The notes under the pieces: model-generated
Databases searched by the model: none
Seen by the model: the letters and a program-made list of their open reading frames with translations, nothing else
Told to the model about the DNA's origin: nothing
Assembly: GCA_963695705.1 (NCBI GenBank)
Contig: CAVOHB010000009.1
Location: 1,364,001-1,428,000 of the forward strand
Length of the DNA stretch: 64,000 nucleotides
Source of the DNA: JBKPNJ01 sp963695705
Lineage (GTDB): Bacteria > Actinomycetota > Actinomycetes > Propionibacteriales > Nocardioidaceae
Direction of reading: 5' to 3'
Program-made: the position numbers and the translations under genes
Part shown: one piece after another, positions 18,410 through 25,885 of the stretch
How positions within the stretch are numbered: position 1 is the stretch's first letter
Layout of the letters: each line of letters opens with the position of its first letter

Positions 18410-18858
18410 ACAGCTCCGACCAGTCGGCCCGGTCGATGGATGCACCCGACCAGCCCACGGTCTTGTTCGTATGCGTACACAACGCCGGGCGCTCTCAGAT
18501 GGCCGCTGGATACCTGAGGAGCCTCGCCGGGAGGCGAGTCAGTGTGCGGTCTGCTGGTTCCGAACCGGCCGACGAGATCAACCCTGTCGCTATCCGGGCG
18601 ATGGCAGAGGAGGGCATCGACATCGCCCAGGCCACCCCCGGCATGCTGACCGATCAAGCTCTCCAGGAGTCCGATGTGGTCATCACCATGGGCTGCGGGG
18701 ACACCTGCCCCATCTACCCGGGCAAGCGCTACGAGGACTGGGCTCTCGACGATCCCGCCGGCCAGGACATCGACGCCGTCCGACGCATCCGCGACGACAT
18801 CAAGATCCGCGTCGAGAACCTCCTGACCGAACTCCTGCCGGCCCGCACCGACCGGTAG
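18406..18858 (+). CDS. arsC: Arsenate reductase, low-molecular-weight phosphatase type
   Basis: Protein of 150 residues from GTG 18406, which overlaps the arsR stop (GTGA). The P-loop CVHNAGRS (Cys23 to Arg29) is the CX5R active site. Cys97 and Cys101 in MGCGDTCP follow, then DWALDDPAGQDIDAVRRIRD, the usual region of the catalytic Asp. This is the thioredoxin-fold-independent ArsC class; in actinobacteria such enzymes work with mycothiol/mycoredoxin or thioredoxin, a distinction the sequence does not settle. It reduces arsenate to arsenite. No arsenite pump of the ACR3 or ArsB type is seen in the window; the permease at 16741 is the only nearby efflux candidate. Confidence 0.9.
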   Translation: MNSSDQSARSMDAPDQPTVLFVCVHNAGRSQMAAGYLRSLAGRRVSVRSAGSEPADEINPVAIRAMAEEGIDIAQATPGMLTDQALQESDVVITMGCGDTCPIYPGKRYEDWALDDPAGQDIDAVRRIRDDIKIRVENLLTELLPARTDR

Positions 18859-18942
18859 ACCGGCACCGAAGCCCTATCAGCGCGCCGGCCGGGCGGATTA
18901 GCTCACCCCTGTACGTCGCACCATCCGAATCCGGCAGCGGGT

Positions 18943-18987
18943 GGTGGGGTAACTCTTAGCGCCCTGGGCGCTAAGAGTTACCCCACC
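18943..18987. terminator. Perfect 22-bp inverted repeat with 1-nt loop after arsC
   Basis: The arms 18943-18964 and 18966-18987 are exact reverse complements around a single T. The left arm begins GGTGGGGTAACTC and the centre is GCGCCC-T-GGGCGC. No T-run follows. It lies between arsC and the GAF-ANTAR gene, both on the plus strand, so a strong factor-dependent terminator or attenuator is plausible. A perfect palindrome of this length could also be a mobile-element end or a protein-binding site. Confidence 0.55.
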
Positions 18988-19091
18988 CCTCACGAGCCGG
19001 GTAGCGGATGGCGAGTCTGTGCCCCGCATCGTGCGACACTGAAAGAGTCGTCAGGCACGTCGTCGGGCTTCTGGTTGAGTGCGGAGGCCCA

Positions 19092-19799
19092 ATGTCGATC
19101 GTGAGTGAACATCATCTGGCGGACGTGATGGTCGAGATCGCTCGCCGGCTGAATCAGTCGTCGCTGACCATCCAGGAGCAGTTGAACCTGGTCTTGGAGG
19201 ACGCGCACGAAACGGTTTCGGGCATCGACGCTGCGAGCATCACCGTGATCCACCGCGATGGCCGCATCGAGACGGTGGCCGGCACCGACGAGCTGGTCTA
19301 CCGGCTCGACCAGATGCAGTACGACTTCGACGAGGGTCCGTGCCTGGATGCACTCAGAGGAGCGCCGGTCCAGCGGGTCGACGACATGCCGGCTGAGGAC
19401 CGCTGGCCGCAGTTCGCACCGAAGGCCGCCGACGCCGGCGTCCGATCGCACATGGCCATGGAGCTGTACGCCGATGAGCGGAGCATCGGCGGGCTGAACC
19501 TGTACTCCCGAAGCAGCCATGCGTTCGACGAGGACACGCGCCACCTGGCGTGGCTGTTTGCCTCGCATGCCGCCATGGCCATGGGACATACGCGCAGGCA
19601 CGAAGACATGAGCCAGGCATTGGCTACGCGTAAGGTGATCGGCCAGGCGATCGGCGCGGTCATGCAGCGCTTCGAGCTCGATGAGGCCCGGGCCTTCGAG
19701 TTCCTGGTCCGGGTGTCCAACAGCGGAAACATCAAACTCCGCGACGTCGCCCAGCAGGTCGTCGACGAGCTGAATGCACAGGCACACGCCAAGGACTAG
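19092..19799 (+). CDS. GAF-ANTAR signalling protein (RNA-binding antiterminator)
   Basis: Protein of 235 residues from ATG 19092 with GGAGG upstream. Residues about 10-160 form a GAF sensor domain (FDEGPCLDALRGAPVQRVDD and MAMELYADERSIGGLNLYSR). Residues about 170-230 form an ANTAR domain (SQALATRKVIGQAIGAVMQR and FEFLVRVSNSGNIKLRDVAQ, with QVVDELN). ANTAR domains bind dual hairpins in nascent RNA and prevent termination. The ligand and RNA targets are unknown. It belongs to a local group of GAF-based regulators with the genes at 20827 and 23204. Confidence 0.9.
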   Translation: MSIVSEHHLADVMVEIARRLNQSSLTIQEQLNLVLEDAHETVSGIDAASITVIHRDGRIETVAGTDELVYRLDQMQYDFDEGPCLDALRGAPVQRVDDMPAEDRWPQFAPKAADAGVRSHMAMELYADERSIGGLNLYSRSSHAFDEDTRHLAWLFASHAAMAMGHTRRHEDMSQALATRKVIGQAIGAVMQRFELDEARAFEFLVRVSNSGNIKLRDVAQQVVDELNAQAHAKD

Positions 19800-19846
19800 C
19801 GTGCCGCCCGGCGAGTCACCGGTCGGCGCCCCCTTCCCAGGCTCAA

Positions 19847-19904
19847 GTCATGCGCCCCGAGGCCGATACAGAGGGTCATAGCTGCAGCCCTCGGAATGCA
19901 TGAC
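19847..19904. repeat. Diverged copy of the dispersed hairpin repeat (copy D)
   Basis: GTCATGC (19847-19853) pairs with GCATGAC (19898-19904). Inside are CCCCGAGG / CCCTCGG complementary segments and a GAGGGTCAT core. Arms and core match the pattern of the clearer copies at 36632 and 52044. It lies between the GAF-ANTAR stop and the end of the chimeric pseudogene. Confidence 0.5.
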
Positions 19905-19924
19905 GCACGGACGTGGCGGCCGGC

Positions 19925-20583
19925 TTACCCCGACCCTCGACCGAGCGCGTGGAAGTCCCACCACCCCGCAGCACGCCACTTGTCCGGATCCAGACTGAGC
20001 CGGCCGTCGATCATGCACGGCCGTCGGACGACATGGGACAAGGCGACCGGGTCTATGCCGGCGAACTCGTCCCAGTCGGTCAGCACCATGGTCACGTCCG
20101 CCCCCGCACACACATCGGTAGTCCTCGCTCTGCGGGTGCACCAGTTGATCCCCGTACACCTCCGAGGTGGACGCCAGCACGAACCGCGCGCCGGCTCGCC
20201 GGGCTAGCTCTAGCGCGTTCAGCGTCCCTGCGCTGCCGACCCTCATAGTCTCGATCGGAAACTGCTGATGGTGCAGCGGAGACGCGGGTGACGCCAGGTG
20301 GAAGACCAGATCGAGCGGCCCGGCGACATCCACGTCGATGGTGACGTCACAGTCCTGCAGAGTGAAGCCGCGGTGCCACAGCAGGTGCTCGACGTTGGCC
20401 GGCGTACCGGTCAGGAAGTTGTCCAGGCAGACAACCTCGACGCCCCATTCCAGCAGGGTCTCGCACAACCATGAACCCACGAACCCGGCGCCACCGGTCA
20501 CCACGGCCCGCCGGATCGGGGCTGCCGGGCGGGCCAGCCAGCGGCACGCTCAGGCCGGTGTTGTCCGTCTGCGGCTCGGTCAT
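19925..20583 (-). pseudogene. Chimeric remnant: UDP-glucuronate decarboxylase 5' part joined to UDP-glucose dehydrogenase 3' part
   Basis: From ATG 20583 the first codons read MTEPQTDNTGLSVPLAGPPG. After a one-base shift near 20525 the frame becomes an extended-SDR nucleotide-sugar enzyme: RAVVTGGAGFVGSWLCETLL, VEVVCLDNFLTGTPANVEHL, LVFHLASPASPLHHQQFPIE, ASTSEVYGDQLVHPQSEDY. That is the UDP-glucuronate decarboxylase pattern, cut before its YxxxK active site. At about 20110-20125 it passes directly, in another frame, into ADVTMVLTDWDEFAGIDPVA ... MIDGRLSLDPDKWRAAGWWD ending at TAA 19925. That is the C-terminal end of UDP-glucose 6-dehydrogenase. Neither enzyme can work. A deletion of roughly 1.5-2 kb across two neighbouring genes is the simplest explanation. 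Confidence 0.75.
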
Positions 20584-20826
20584 TCGGCCCCCTCTGGTGG
20601 TGGCTCCTGCGTCGTACCCAACGCGCCGGGCCGTGAAGCACCCTGCCGGCCGTGCGGTCATGCTCGGATCGATGTCCAGGTCGATGACTTCTCCGTCCCG
20701 AGCGTCGGCACGAGCGCCACGTCGATCAGACTCACACTGTAATCACGCGGCGTGACTGAATGGAATACCGCGAAACTGCGGTCAAAAACGGAAGGACCCA
20801 CTGCCTCCGGCGCGGGTCGGGGACCC

Positions 20827-22701
20827 TCAGATGCGCTCGGTATCCGGGCCGTTGCGGGGCGGGAGGTGAATGGCGGACCCCCCGGCGGGAGCAAGAATCT
20901 GCCGCTCGAGCTGGTCCGGAAGCATCGGTGGGCTGATGTAGTAGCCCTGCGCTCGGTCGATTCCGAGGTCGATTACCTGGTCCAGCTGAGCTAGGGTTTC
21001 CACCCCTTCGGCGACGACGGTCAGGTCGAGTACGTGCGCCAGGTCGATGATCGCCGCCACGATGGATCGGGTGGCCGAGTCCTCGGTCAGGTCGACGACG
21101 AAGCTGCGATCGATCTTGACCATGTCGAAGGGGAAACGGCGCAGGTAGTTCAGCGACGAGTACCCAGTCCCGAAGTCGTCCATGGTCAGCCCGACCCCGA
21201 GCTGCTTCACCTCTCGCAGCACAGCCACCGTCCTGGCTGCATCCTCGAAGAACGCGCTCTCGGTGACCTCCAGAAACACCGAGGCCGGGTCCGTGCCGGT
21301 CTCGGCCAGGACGGCCGCCACCGTCTCAGCGAAGGCCGGACCAACCACCTGATGACCGGAGACGTTGACCGAGACGTGTCCGATGGCGGGACCGTGCATC
21401 CGTTGCCATTCCTTGAGTTGCCGGCAGGCTTGGCCGAGCACCCACTCGCCGATCGGGAGGATCATGCCCGTCCGCTCGGCGACCGGCAGGATCGCCTGCG
21501 GGCTGACCCAGCCGCGCTCTGGATGCTCCCAGCGCAGCAACCCCTCCAGCCCGAGCATCTCGCCGCTCGCGGCCGCGATGACCGGCTGGTAGGCAAGCTG
21601 GAACTCCCCGCGAGTCAGGGCGCCTCGCAAGTCACGCTCAAGATGCTTGCGAAGGTCGCCTGCCACCCGCGCTGTCTGGTCGATGACCTCATGGTGTGCA
21701 CCACCGCTCAGCTTGGCCTGATACATCGCGAGATCCGCGTCACGCAGCAGCGTGTCAGGGACGTCCTCACCCGGACCCGAGAAGGCCAGACCCACGCTCG
21801 CAGTCATGACAACGGTCTGACTATCGAGATGGAACGGCGTCTCGAACGCGGCGGCAATCCGCATGGCCACCAGTTCGGCACCCGACGAGGACGCCAGATC
21901 CTCGCACAGGATCACGAACTCATCGCCGGCCAGGCGCGTCAACGTGTCACCGGACCTGAGCACCTCACCCAGTCGGTTGGCGACGGCGATGAGCAATTGG
22001 TCACCGACATGATGACCGTATTGGTCGTTCACCAGCTTGAACCCGTCGAGATCGACGAAGAGCACGGCCAGCATCCGCCTCGACCGACGTGACCGGGCCA
22101 CCGCACGCTGGAGAAGCTCGTTCAGCAGGGCGCGGTTCGGCAGACCGGTCAGCGGATCATGCAGGCTGCGATGCGTCAGTTGCTCGACCCTGACCTCTGC
22201 TTCGCTGCGAGCTTGTGCGTTGAACAGGTAGGCCGCCGCGATATTGGCCAGTACCTGCGCCGCCTTCACATCCTCCGGAGCAAGGCCACCCGGACTGTCG
22301 CGGTACAAGTCGAGGGCACCGAGGCGATGCCTGTCCAGACGAATGGGAAACGTGAACACCGCAGCGAGTCCTTCCGCCAGCGCACGTGGAGAGAACCTCG
22401 GGAACCGCGTGTCCACGCTCAGGTCCTCGATTCCCACCGGAGCTCCAGTGCGGTAGGCCTCCAGGCAGGGACCCTCCTGCAGCTCGTTCTGCAACACCTC
22501 GATCCGGCGCACAACGTCGTTCGAAGCGGCGACGAAGTGCAGGTCATCGTCGGTCATCAGCATGACCCCCGCCCCCGTTATGGGGAGCACGTCGACGATC
22601 TGCTCGACCAGATGGTCCAGGATCGGCTGGATCGCGAACTCAGCACCCAGGGTGTCGGCGAACTCGACCAGTATCTGGGCCAGCTTCTCGTCTCGATCCA
22701 C
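20827..22701 (-). CDS. GAF-GGDEF-EAL cyclic-di-GMP enzyme
   Basis: Protein of about 624 residues, start GTG 22701 with GGAGGGG eight bases upstream. Order: GAF domain (EGPCLEAYRTGAPVGIEDLS), GGDEF domain with HDPLTGLPNRALLNELLQRA, FVDLDGFKLVNDQYGHHVGD and the signature LAGDEFVILCED (AGDEF for GGDEF), then EAL domain with EGLLRWEHP (for EALLRW), VSVNVSGHQV, FLEVTESAFF, MDDFGTGYSSLNYL, MVKIDRSFV and VVAEGVET. The EAL metal and catalytic residues (Glu, Asn, Glu, Asp-Asp, Lys, Glu) are present, so phosphodiesterase activity is likely. AGDEF sites can still be cyclases, so direction is open. It is divergent from the GAF-ANTAR gene at 23204. Confidence 0.92.
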   Translation of the reverse strand: MDRDEKLAQILVEFADTLGAEFAIQPILDHLVEQIVDVLPITGAGVMLMTDDDLHFVAASNDVVRRIEVLQNELQEGPCLEAYRTGAPVGIEDLSVDTRFPRFSPRALAEGLAAVFTFPIRLDRHRLGALDLYRDSPGGLAPEDVKAAQVLANIAAAYLFNAQARSEAEVRVEQLTHRSLHDPLTGLPNRALLNELLQRAVARSRRSRRMLAVLFVDLDGFKLVNDQYGHHVGDQLLIAVANRLGEVLRSGDTLTRLAGDEFVILCEDLASSSGAELVAMRIAAAFETPFHLDSQTVVMTASVGLAFSGPGEDVPDTLLRDADLAMYQAKLSGGAHHEVIDQTARVAGDLRKHLERDLRGALTRGEFQLAYQPVIAAASGEMLGLEGLLRWEHPERGWVSPQAILPVAERTGMILPIGEWVLGQACRQLKEWQRMHGPAIGHVSVNVSGHQVVGPAFAETVAAVLAETGTDPASVFLEVTESAFFEDAARTVAVLREVKQLGVGLTMDDFGTGYSSLNYLRRFPFDMVKIDRSFVVDLTEDSATRSIVAAIIDLAHVLDLTVVAEGVETLAQLDQVIDLGIDRAQGYYISPPMLPDQLERQILAPAGGSAIHLPPRNGPDTERI

Positions 22702-23203
22702 GCCGACCCCTCCGATCTGCACAAGCCGGAGGTCAGGGCAGAGATCGCACTAGGTTTACCAAGGGTAGTTTCATAGATACTTGCTGTAACTACATCACGC
22801 TAACAGAGTAAGACTCTGTTGGCGTCTGAACCCGGAACGGGCGCTGCCAACAGCTTTTCGGCCACGCGACGACCGGGGTCACACACGCGCTCTGCATTCA
22901 TGCGGAACGGTTCATGCGAACGAGAATCGCCCCCGCTCGAACAGGGTCCGGGTCGTAGCGAGGGCGTGTATTCACGTCATGGGTCTCGGGCCCCCGACGC
23001 TTCAATGGTCAGTCTCGCCAGTTCGTCCAGAATCTAGCAAGGAAGTATCCATAAATCGCTACGCCTGGTCGCTCTGCGTAGCGCCTCCATGGTTGAGAAG
23101 TCAGTGGTCCCGGCAACATCGCCGGCTCGCGGATCGAGCTGAGCCGGCGTGTAGCGTCTCAAGTGCGCCAGCGCTCAGCGTGTACCTGGCCTAGTCTCAG
23201 CGC
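22702..23203. other. 502-bp divergent gap between two GAF genes
   Basis: No gene is supported. The stretch is more AT-rich than its surroundings at 22740-22830 and has a hairpin AACAGAGT-AAG-ACTCTGTT (22802-22820), about 100 bp upstream of the GGDEF-EAL start. Divergent promoters of the two GAF genes must lie here; I cannot place their hexamers with confidence. Confidence 0.5.
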
Positions 23204-23944
23204 ATGACGGGAGATACGCGGAGTACGGCTGCGTTGGCCGGTCTCACCGACTCCCTCGTTCGTGACCATGACGTCGTCGACTTCATGCACGCCGTCGTCG
23301 ATCGGTCCGTCGAGCTGCTCGGTGCGGCCGGCGGCCTGATGCTGTCCGACAGCGGCGACCTGCAGGTAATGGCCACCTCCTCGTACGCGGTGAAAGCCCT
23401 GGAGCTGTTCGAGCTCGACAACCGGGAAGGCCCCTGCCTGGAGTGCTTCATCAGCGGAGCACCCACGCTCGACATCGGCGACGGGGATCCGCGCTGGCCG
23501 AGCTTCAGCAGCAGACGGCGGGAGTCGGGCTACTTCGCGGTGTACGCAGTCCCGCTCCGACTTGGTGACGAGATCATCGGAGCGCTGAACACGTTCCGCA
23601 CAGCAGAGCAAGCAGAGATGTCGCCGGGCGACCAGAAGCTCCAGCAGGCGTTCGCCGACCTGGCAACCATTGGTTTGGTCCAGCAGCGAGCGCTTCGGGA
23701 ACGCTCGGTGTTGGCTGAACAGCTTCAGAGCGCCTTGCATAGCCGCGTGCTCATCGAACAGGCCAAAGGCGTCTTTGCCGGGCGCGAGAACGTCCCCCTC
23801 GATGTGGCGTTCAACGTGCTGCGCTCATTCGCGCGCAGCAACCAGCTCCGACTCTCCGATGTCGCCAAAGGAGTCGTCGACGGCGCTGTGCCGACCGGCG
23901 AACTCAGGCAGAACGTCAAGCGGTCAGGTCAAAAGCAGCGGTGA
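23204..23944 (+). CDS. GAF-ANTAR signalling protein
   Basis: Protein of 246 residues from ATG 23204. The N-terminal GAF domain has DNREGPCLECFISGAPTLDI and FAVYAVPLRLGDEIIGALNT. The C-terminal ANTAR domain has LHSRVLIEQAKGVFAGRENV, PLDVAFNVLRSFARSNQLRL and SDVAKGVV. Same architecture as 19092-19799 but only moderately similar, so not a recent duplication. It probably acts as a ligand- or redox-sensing antiterminator; targets unknown. A hairpin follows 14 bp after the stop. Confidence 0.9.
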   Translation: MTGDTRSTAALAGLTDSLVRDHDVVDFMHAVVDRSVELLGAAGGLMLSDSGDLQVMATSSYAVKALELFELDNREGPCLECFISGAPTLDIGDGDPRWPSFSSRRRESGYFAVYAVPLRLGDEIIGALNTFRTAEQAEMSPGDQKLQQAFADLATIGLVQQRALRERSVLAEQLQSALHSRVLIEQAKGVFAGRENVPLDVAFNVLRSFARSNQLRLSDVAKGVVDGAVPTGELRQNVKRSGQKQR

Positions 23945-23958
23945 AGCTGAAAAACGTT

Positions 23959-23991
23959 GGTCCCCGACGGAGAGACTCCCTCCCGGGGACC
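23959..23991 (+). terminator. Hairpin terminator after the GAF-ANTAR gene
   Basis: GGTCCCCG (23959-23966) pairs with CGGGGACC (23984-23991), with an inner GGAG/CTCC pairing. It starts 14 bp after the stop codon. No T-run follows directly, which is common in actinobacterial terminators. A run of eight T lies farther down at about 24113-24120. Confidence 0.5.
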
Positions 23992-24119
23992 AGCGCATTG
24001 CTGCCCTTCCTTGCCACGCCCCGGGGCTGCCACGCGTCCATGTCGCTCCGTGCCGGCTCTTTCGACGCTAGTCAGTTGCACAGGCGCGGTCAACACATCT
24101 GGAGAATGAGCCCTTTTTT

Positions 24120-24515
24120 TCATCCCCTTTCCGCGCTCGAAAGCTGATCCACCTCACACTGATCGCCGACAAGCGCATCCGGCGCACGCATCCGCCACGC
24201 GTCGGTCACCAGCTGCTCCAGGCGCTCGACGTTCACCACCGCCAGCCGCAGCATCACCAGCGGGAAGCCGTCATAGCCGCGGGTGGTGAAGAAGACCTCG
24301 GGCTCACCGAGCAGGAGAGCCTGCTTCTCCGCCTCGTCGCCGACGAAGAGCACCGCGACATCCATCCGGATGAGCCGGGGCTCACCGGGTCGACGCTCGG
24401 GATAGGACCAGACGAACCCTCTGCCGCCAACTCGGAAGTCGAAGCCGTCGCAGTCGATCTCCTCCACGTGCGGCAGCGCCGCCGCAAGCCGGCGCACGTC
24501 GTCGGCATCAGCCAT
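24120..24515 (-). CDS. MmcQ/YjbR-family protein
   Basis: Protein of 131 residues from ATG 24515 (MADADDVRRLAAALPHVEEI). It has GFDFRVGGRGFVWSYPERRP, VAVLFVGDEAEKQALLLGEP, VFFTTRGYDGFPLVMLRLAV and LVTDAWRMRAP, matching the MmcQ/YjbR (CyaY-like fold) family. Members may bind DNA; their role is not established. Convergent with the GAF-ANTAR gene. Confidence 0.8.
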   Translation of the reverse strand: MADADDVRRLAAALPHVEEIDCDGFDFRVGGRGFVWSYPERRPGEPRLIRMDVAVLFVGDEAEKQALLLGEPEVFFTTRGYDGFPLVMLRLAVVNVERLEQLVTDAWRMRAPDALVGDQCEVDQLSSAERG

Positions 24516-24715
24516 CAGGCACCCTTCCGACCTCGGCCACCTCGCATGCGCACAGGTTAGACGCCGGCGCCTCACCCGGTCAGCGGGGTCAGCGGGGGGC
24601 GGGGTATGCGTACTACGGCCCGACCCGGGTCCGGGGCTCTTGACGTCTAACGAGCCGATTCGACGGGCCTCCCCTGGCGTGCATCGGCACACGGCGGCTT
24701 GCGTACGTTATGTGA

Positions 24716-25846
24716 ATGGCTCTCGATACCGGGACCTTGATCGTTGGGGCCTCCGCGGCCGGGCTGGCGACAGCCGCCTGCCTTCGGCACATCGGTCAGC
24801 CGTTCGAGCTGCTCGAGGGGAGCGGCGTGGTCGGCGACGCCTGGCGCCATCGCTACGAGCGGCTCCACCTGCACACGCCCAAGTCCAGCTCTGGGCTGCC
24901 GGGACTCACCATGGCGCACCAGTGGCCGCGTTACCCGTCCCGCGACCAGGTGGTGGACTACCTCGAGTGCTATCGGGACCATCACGGGCTGCGACCGCAC
25001 TACCGCCAGCGGGTTTCCCGTCTCGAGCGGCGCGGCGGCGCCTGGATCGCCACGGCGGCCGACCGTGAGTGGTCGGCGACGAATGTGGTGGTGGCGACCG
25101 GCACGGCGCGCCGCCCGGTACGCCCCAGCTGGCCGGGATCGAAGACCTTCGAGGGCCAGGTCCTGCACTCCAGCCAGTACCGCAACGGGCGTCCCTGGCG
25201 GGGCCGGCCGGTGTTGGTGGTGGGTTTCGGCAACTCGGCCTGCGAGCAGGCGATCGACCTGCTCGAATGCGGTGCCCAGCCCCATCTGTCCGTCCGGTCG
25301 CCGGTGAACGTCCTGCCACGGGACCTCTTCGGCGTCGTGCCGGTCCTGCAGCTGGGTGTCGTGATGCGACACCTGCCGACCCGCGTCGCCGACGCGCTGG
25401 CCTGGCCGCTGGTTCGGCTCGCTGTGGGCGACATCCGCAAGGTCGGCCTGCGCAAGCTCCCGTACGGTCCCAACACCCAGATCGCCCGGGATCGGCAGAT
25501 CCCGGTGCTGGACATCGGCGCGATGGATCACATCCGGGCCGGCCGGATCGGTGTCCACGGCGACATCGCGCGGTTCACACCCACCGGTGTCGAGTTCGCC
25601 GACGGCTCTGAGCTTCCGGTCGGCACGGTAGTGCTCGCCACCGGCTACCGCCCTGGCCTCGACGAGTTCCTGCCCGATTGGCGCGCCGTCTGCGACGACA
25701 CCGGAGTGCCCACCGCGTCGGGCAGGCGCACAGCCCTGCCCGGCTTGTACTTCTGCGGACAGTACGTGTCTCCCGCCGGTATGCTGCGGGAAATCGGGAT
25801 CGAGGCGCAGCGCATCGCGGCGCTGGTGAAGTCGGCAACCCAGTGA
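24716..25846 (+). CDS. FAD-dependent flavin monooxygenase (FMO/YUCCA-like)
   Basis: Protein of 376 residues from ATG 24716. The FAD site is LIVGASAAGLATAACLRHIG, in the GxGxxG position but with Ala-Ser. The FMO/BVMO-type signature FEGQVLHSSQY is present (FxGxxxHxxxY), then the NADPH site VLVVGFGNSACEQAIDL and the ATGYRPGLDEF motif. The length and layout match class B flavoprotein monooxygenases of the indole-3-pyruvate monooxygenase kind; the substrate cannot be told. It is convergent with the ribosomal-protection gene, with 39 bp between stops. It is not of the Tet(X) type. Confidence 0.85.
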   Translation: MALDTGTLIVGASAAGLATAACLRHIGQPFELLEGSGVVGDAWRHRYERLHLHTPKSSSGLPGLTMAHQWPRYPSRDQVVDYLECYRDHHGLRPHYRQRVSRLERRGGAWIATAADREWSATNVVVATGTARRPVRPSWPGSKTFEGQVLHSSQYRNGRPWRGRPVLVVGFGNSACEQAIDLLECGAQPHLSVRSPVNVLPRDLFGVVPVLQLGVVMRHLPTRVADALAWPLVRLAVGDIRKVGLRKLPYGPNTQIARDRQIPVLDIGAMDHIRAGRIGVHGDIARFTPTGVEFADGSELPVGTVVLATGYRPGLDEFLPDWRAVCDDTGVPTASGRRTALPGLYFCGQYVSPAGMLREIGIEAQRIAALVKSATQ

Positions 25847-25885
25847 CACCGACCCGGCTCGTAGCCCGATGGGTCTGGCGAGCCC

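Noticed and set aside
8309..19000. Integrated element using tRNA-Pro or tRNA-Gly as attachment site
   Set aside because: No integrase gene and no duplicated tRNA 3' end was found in the window.
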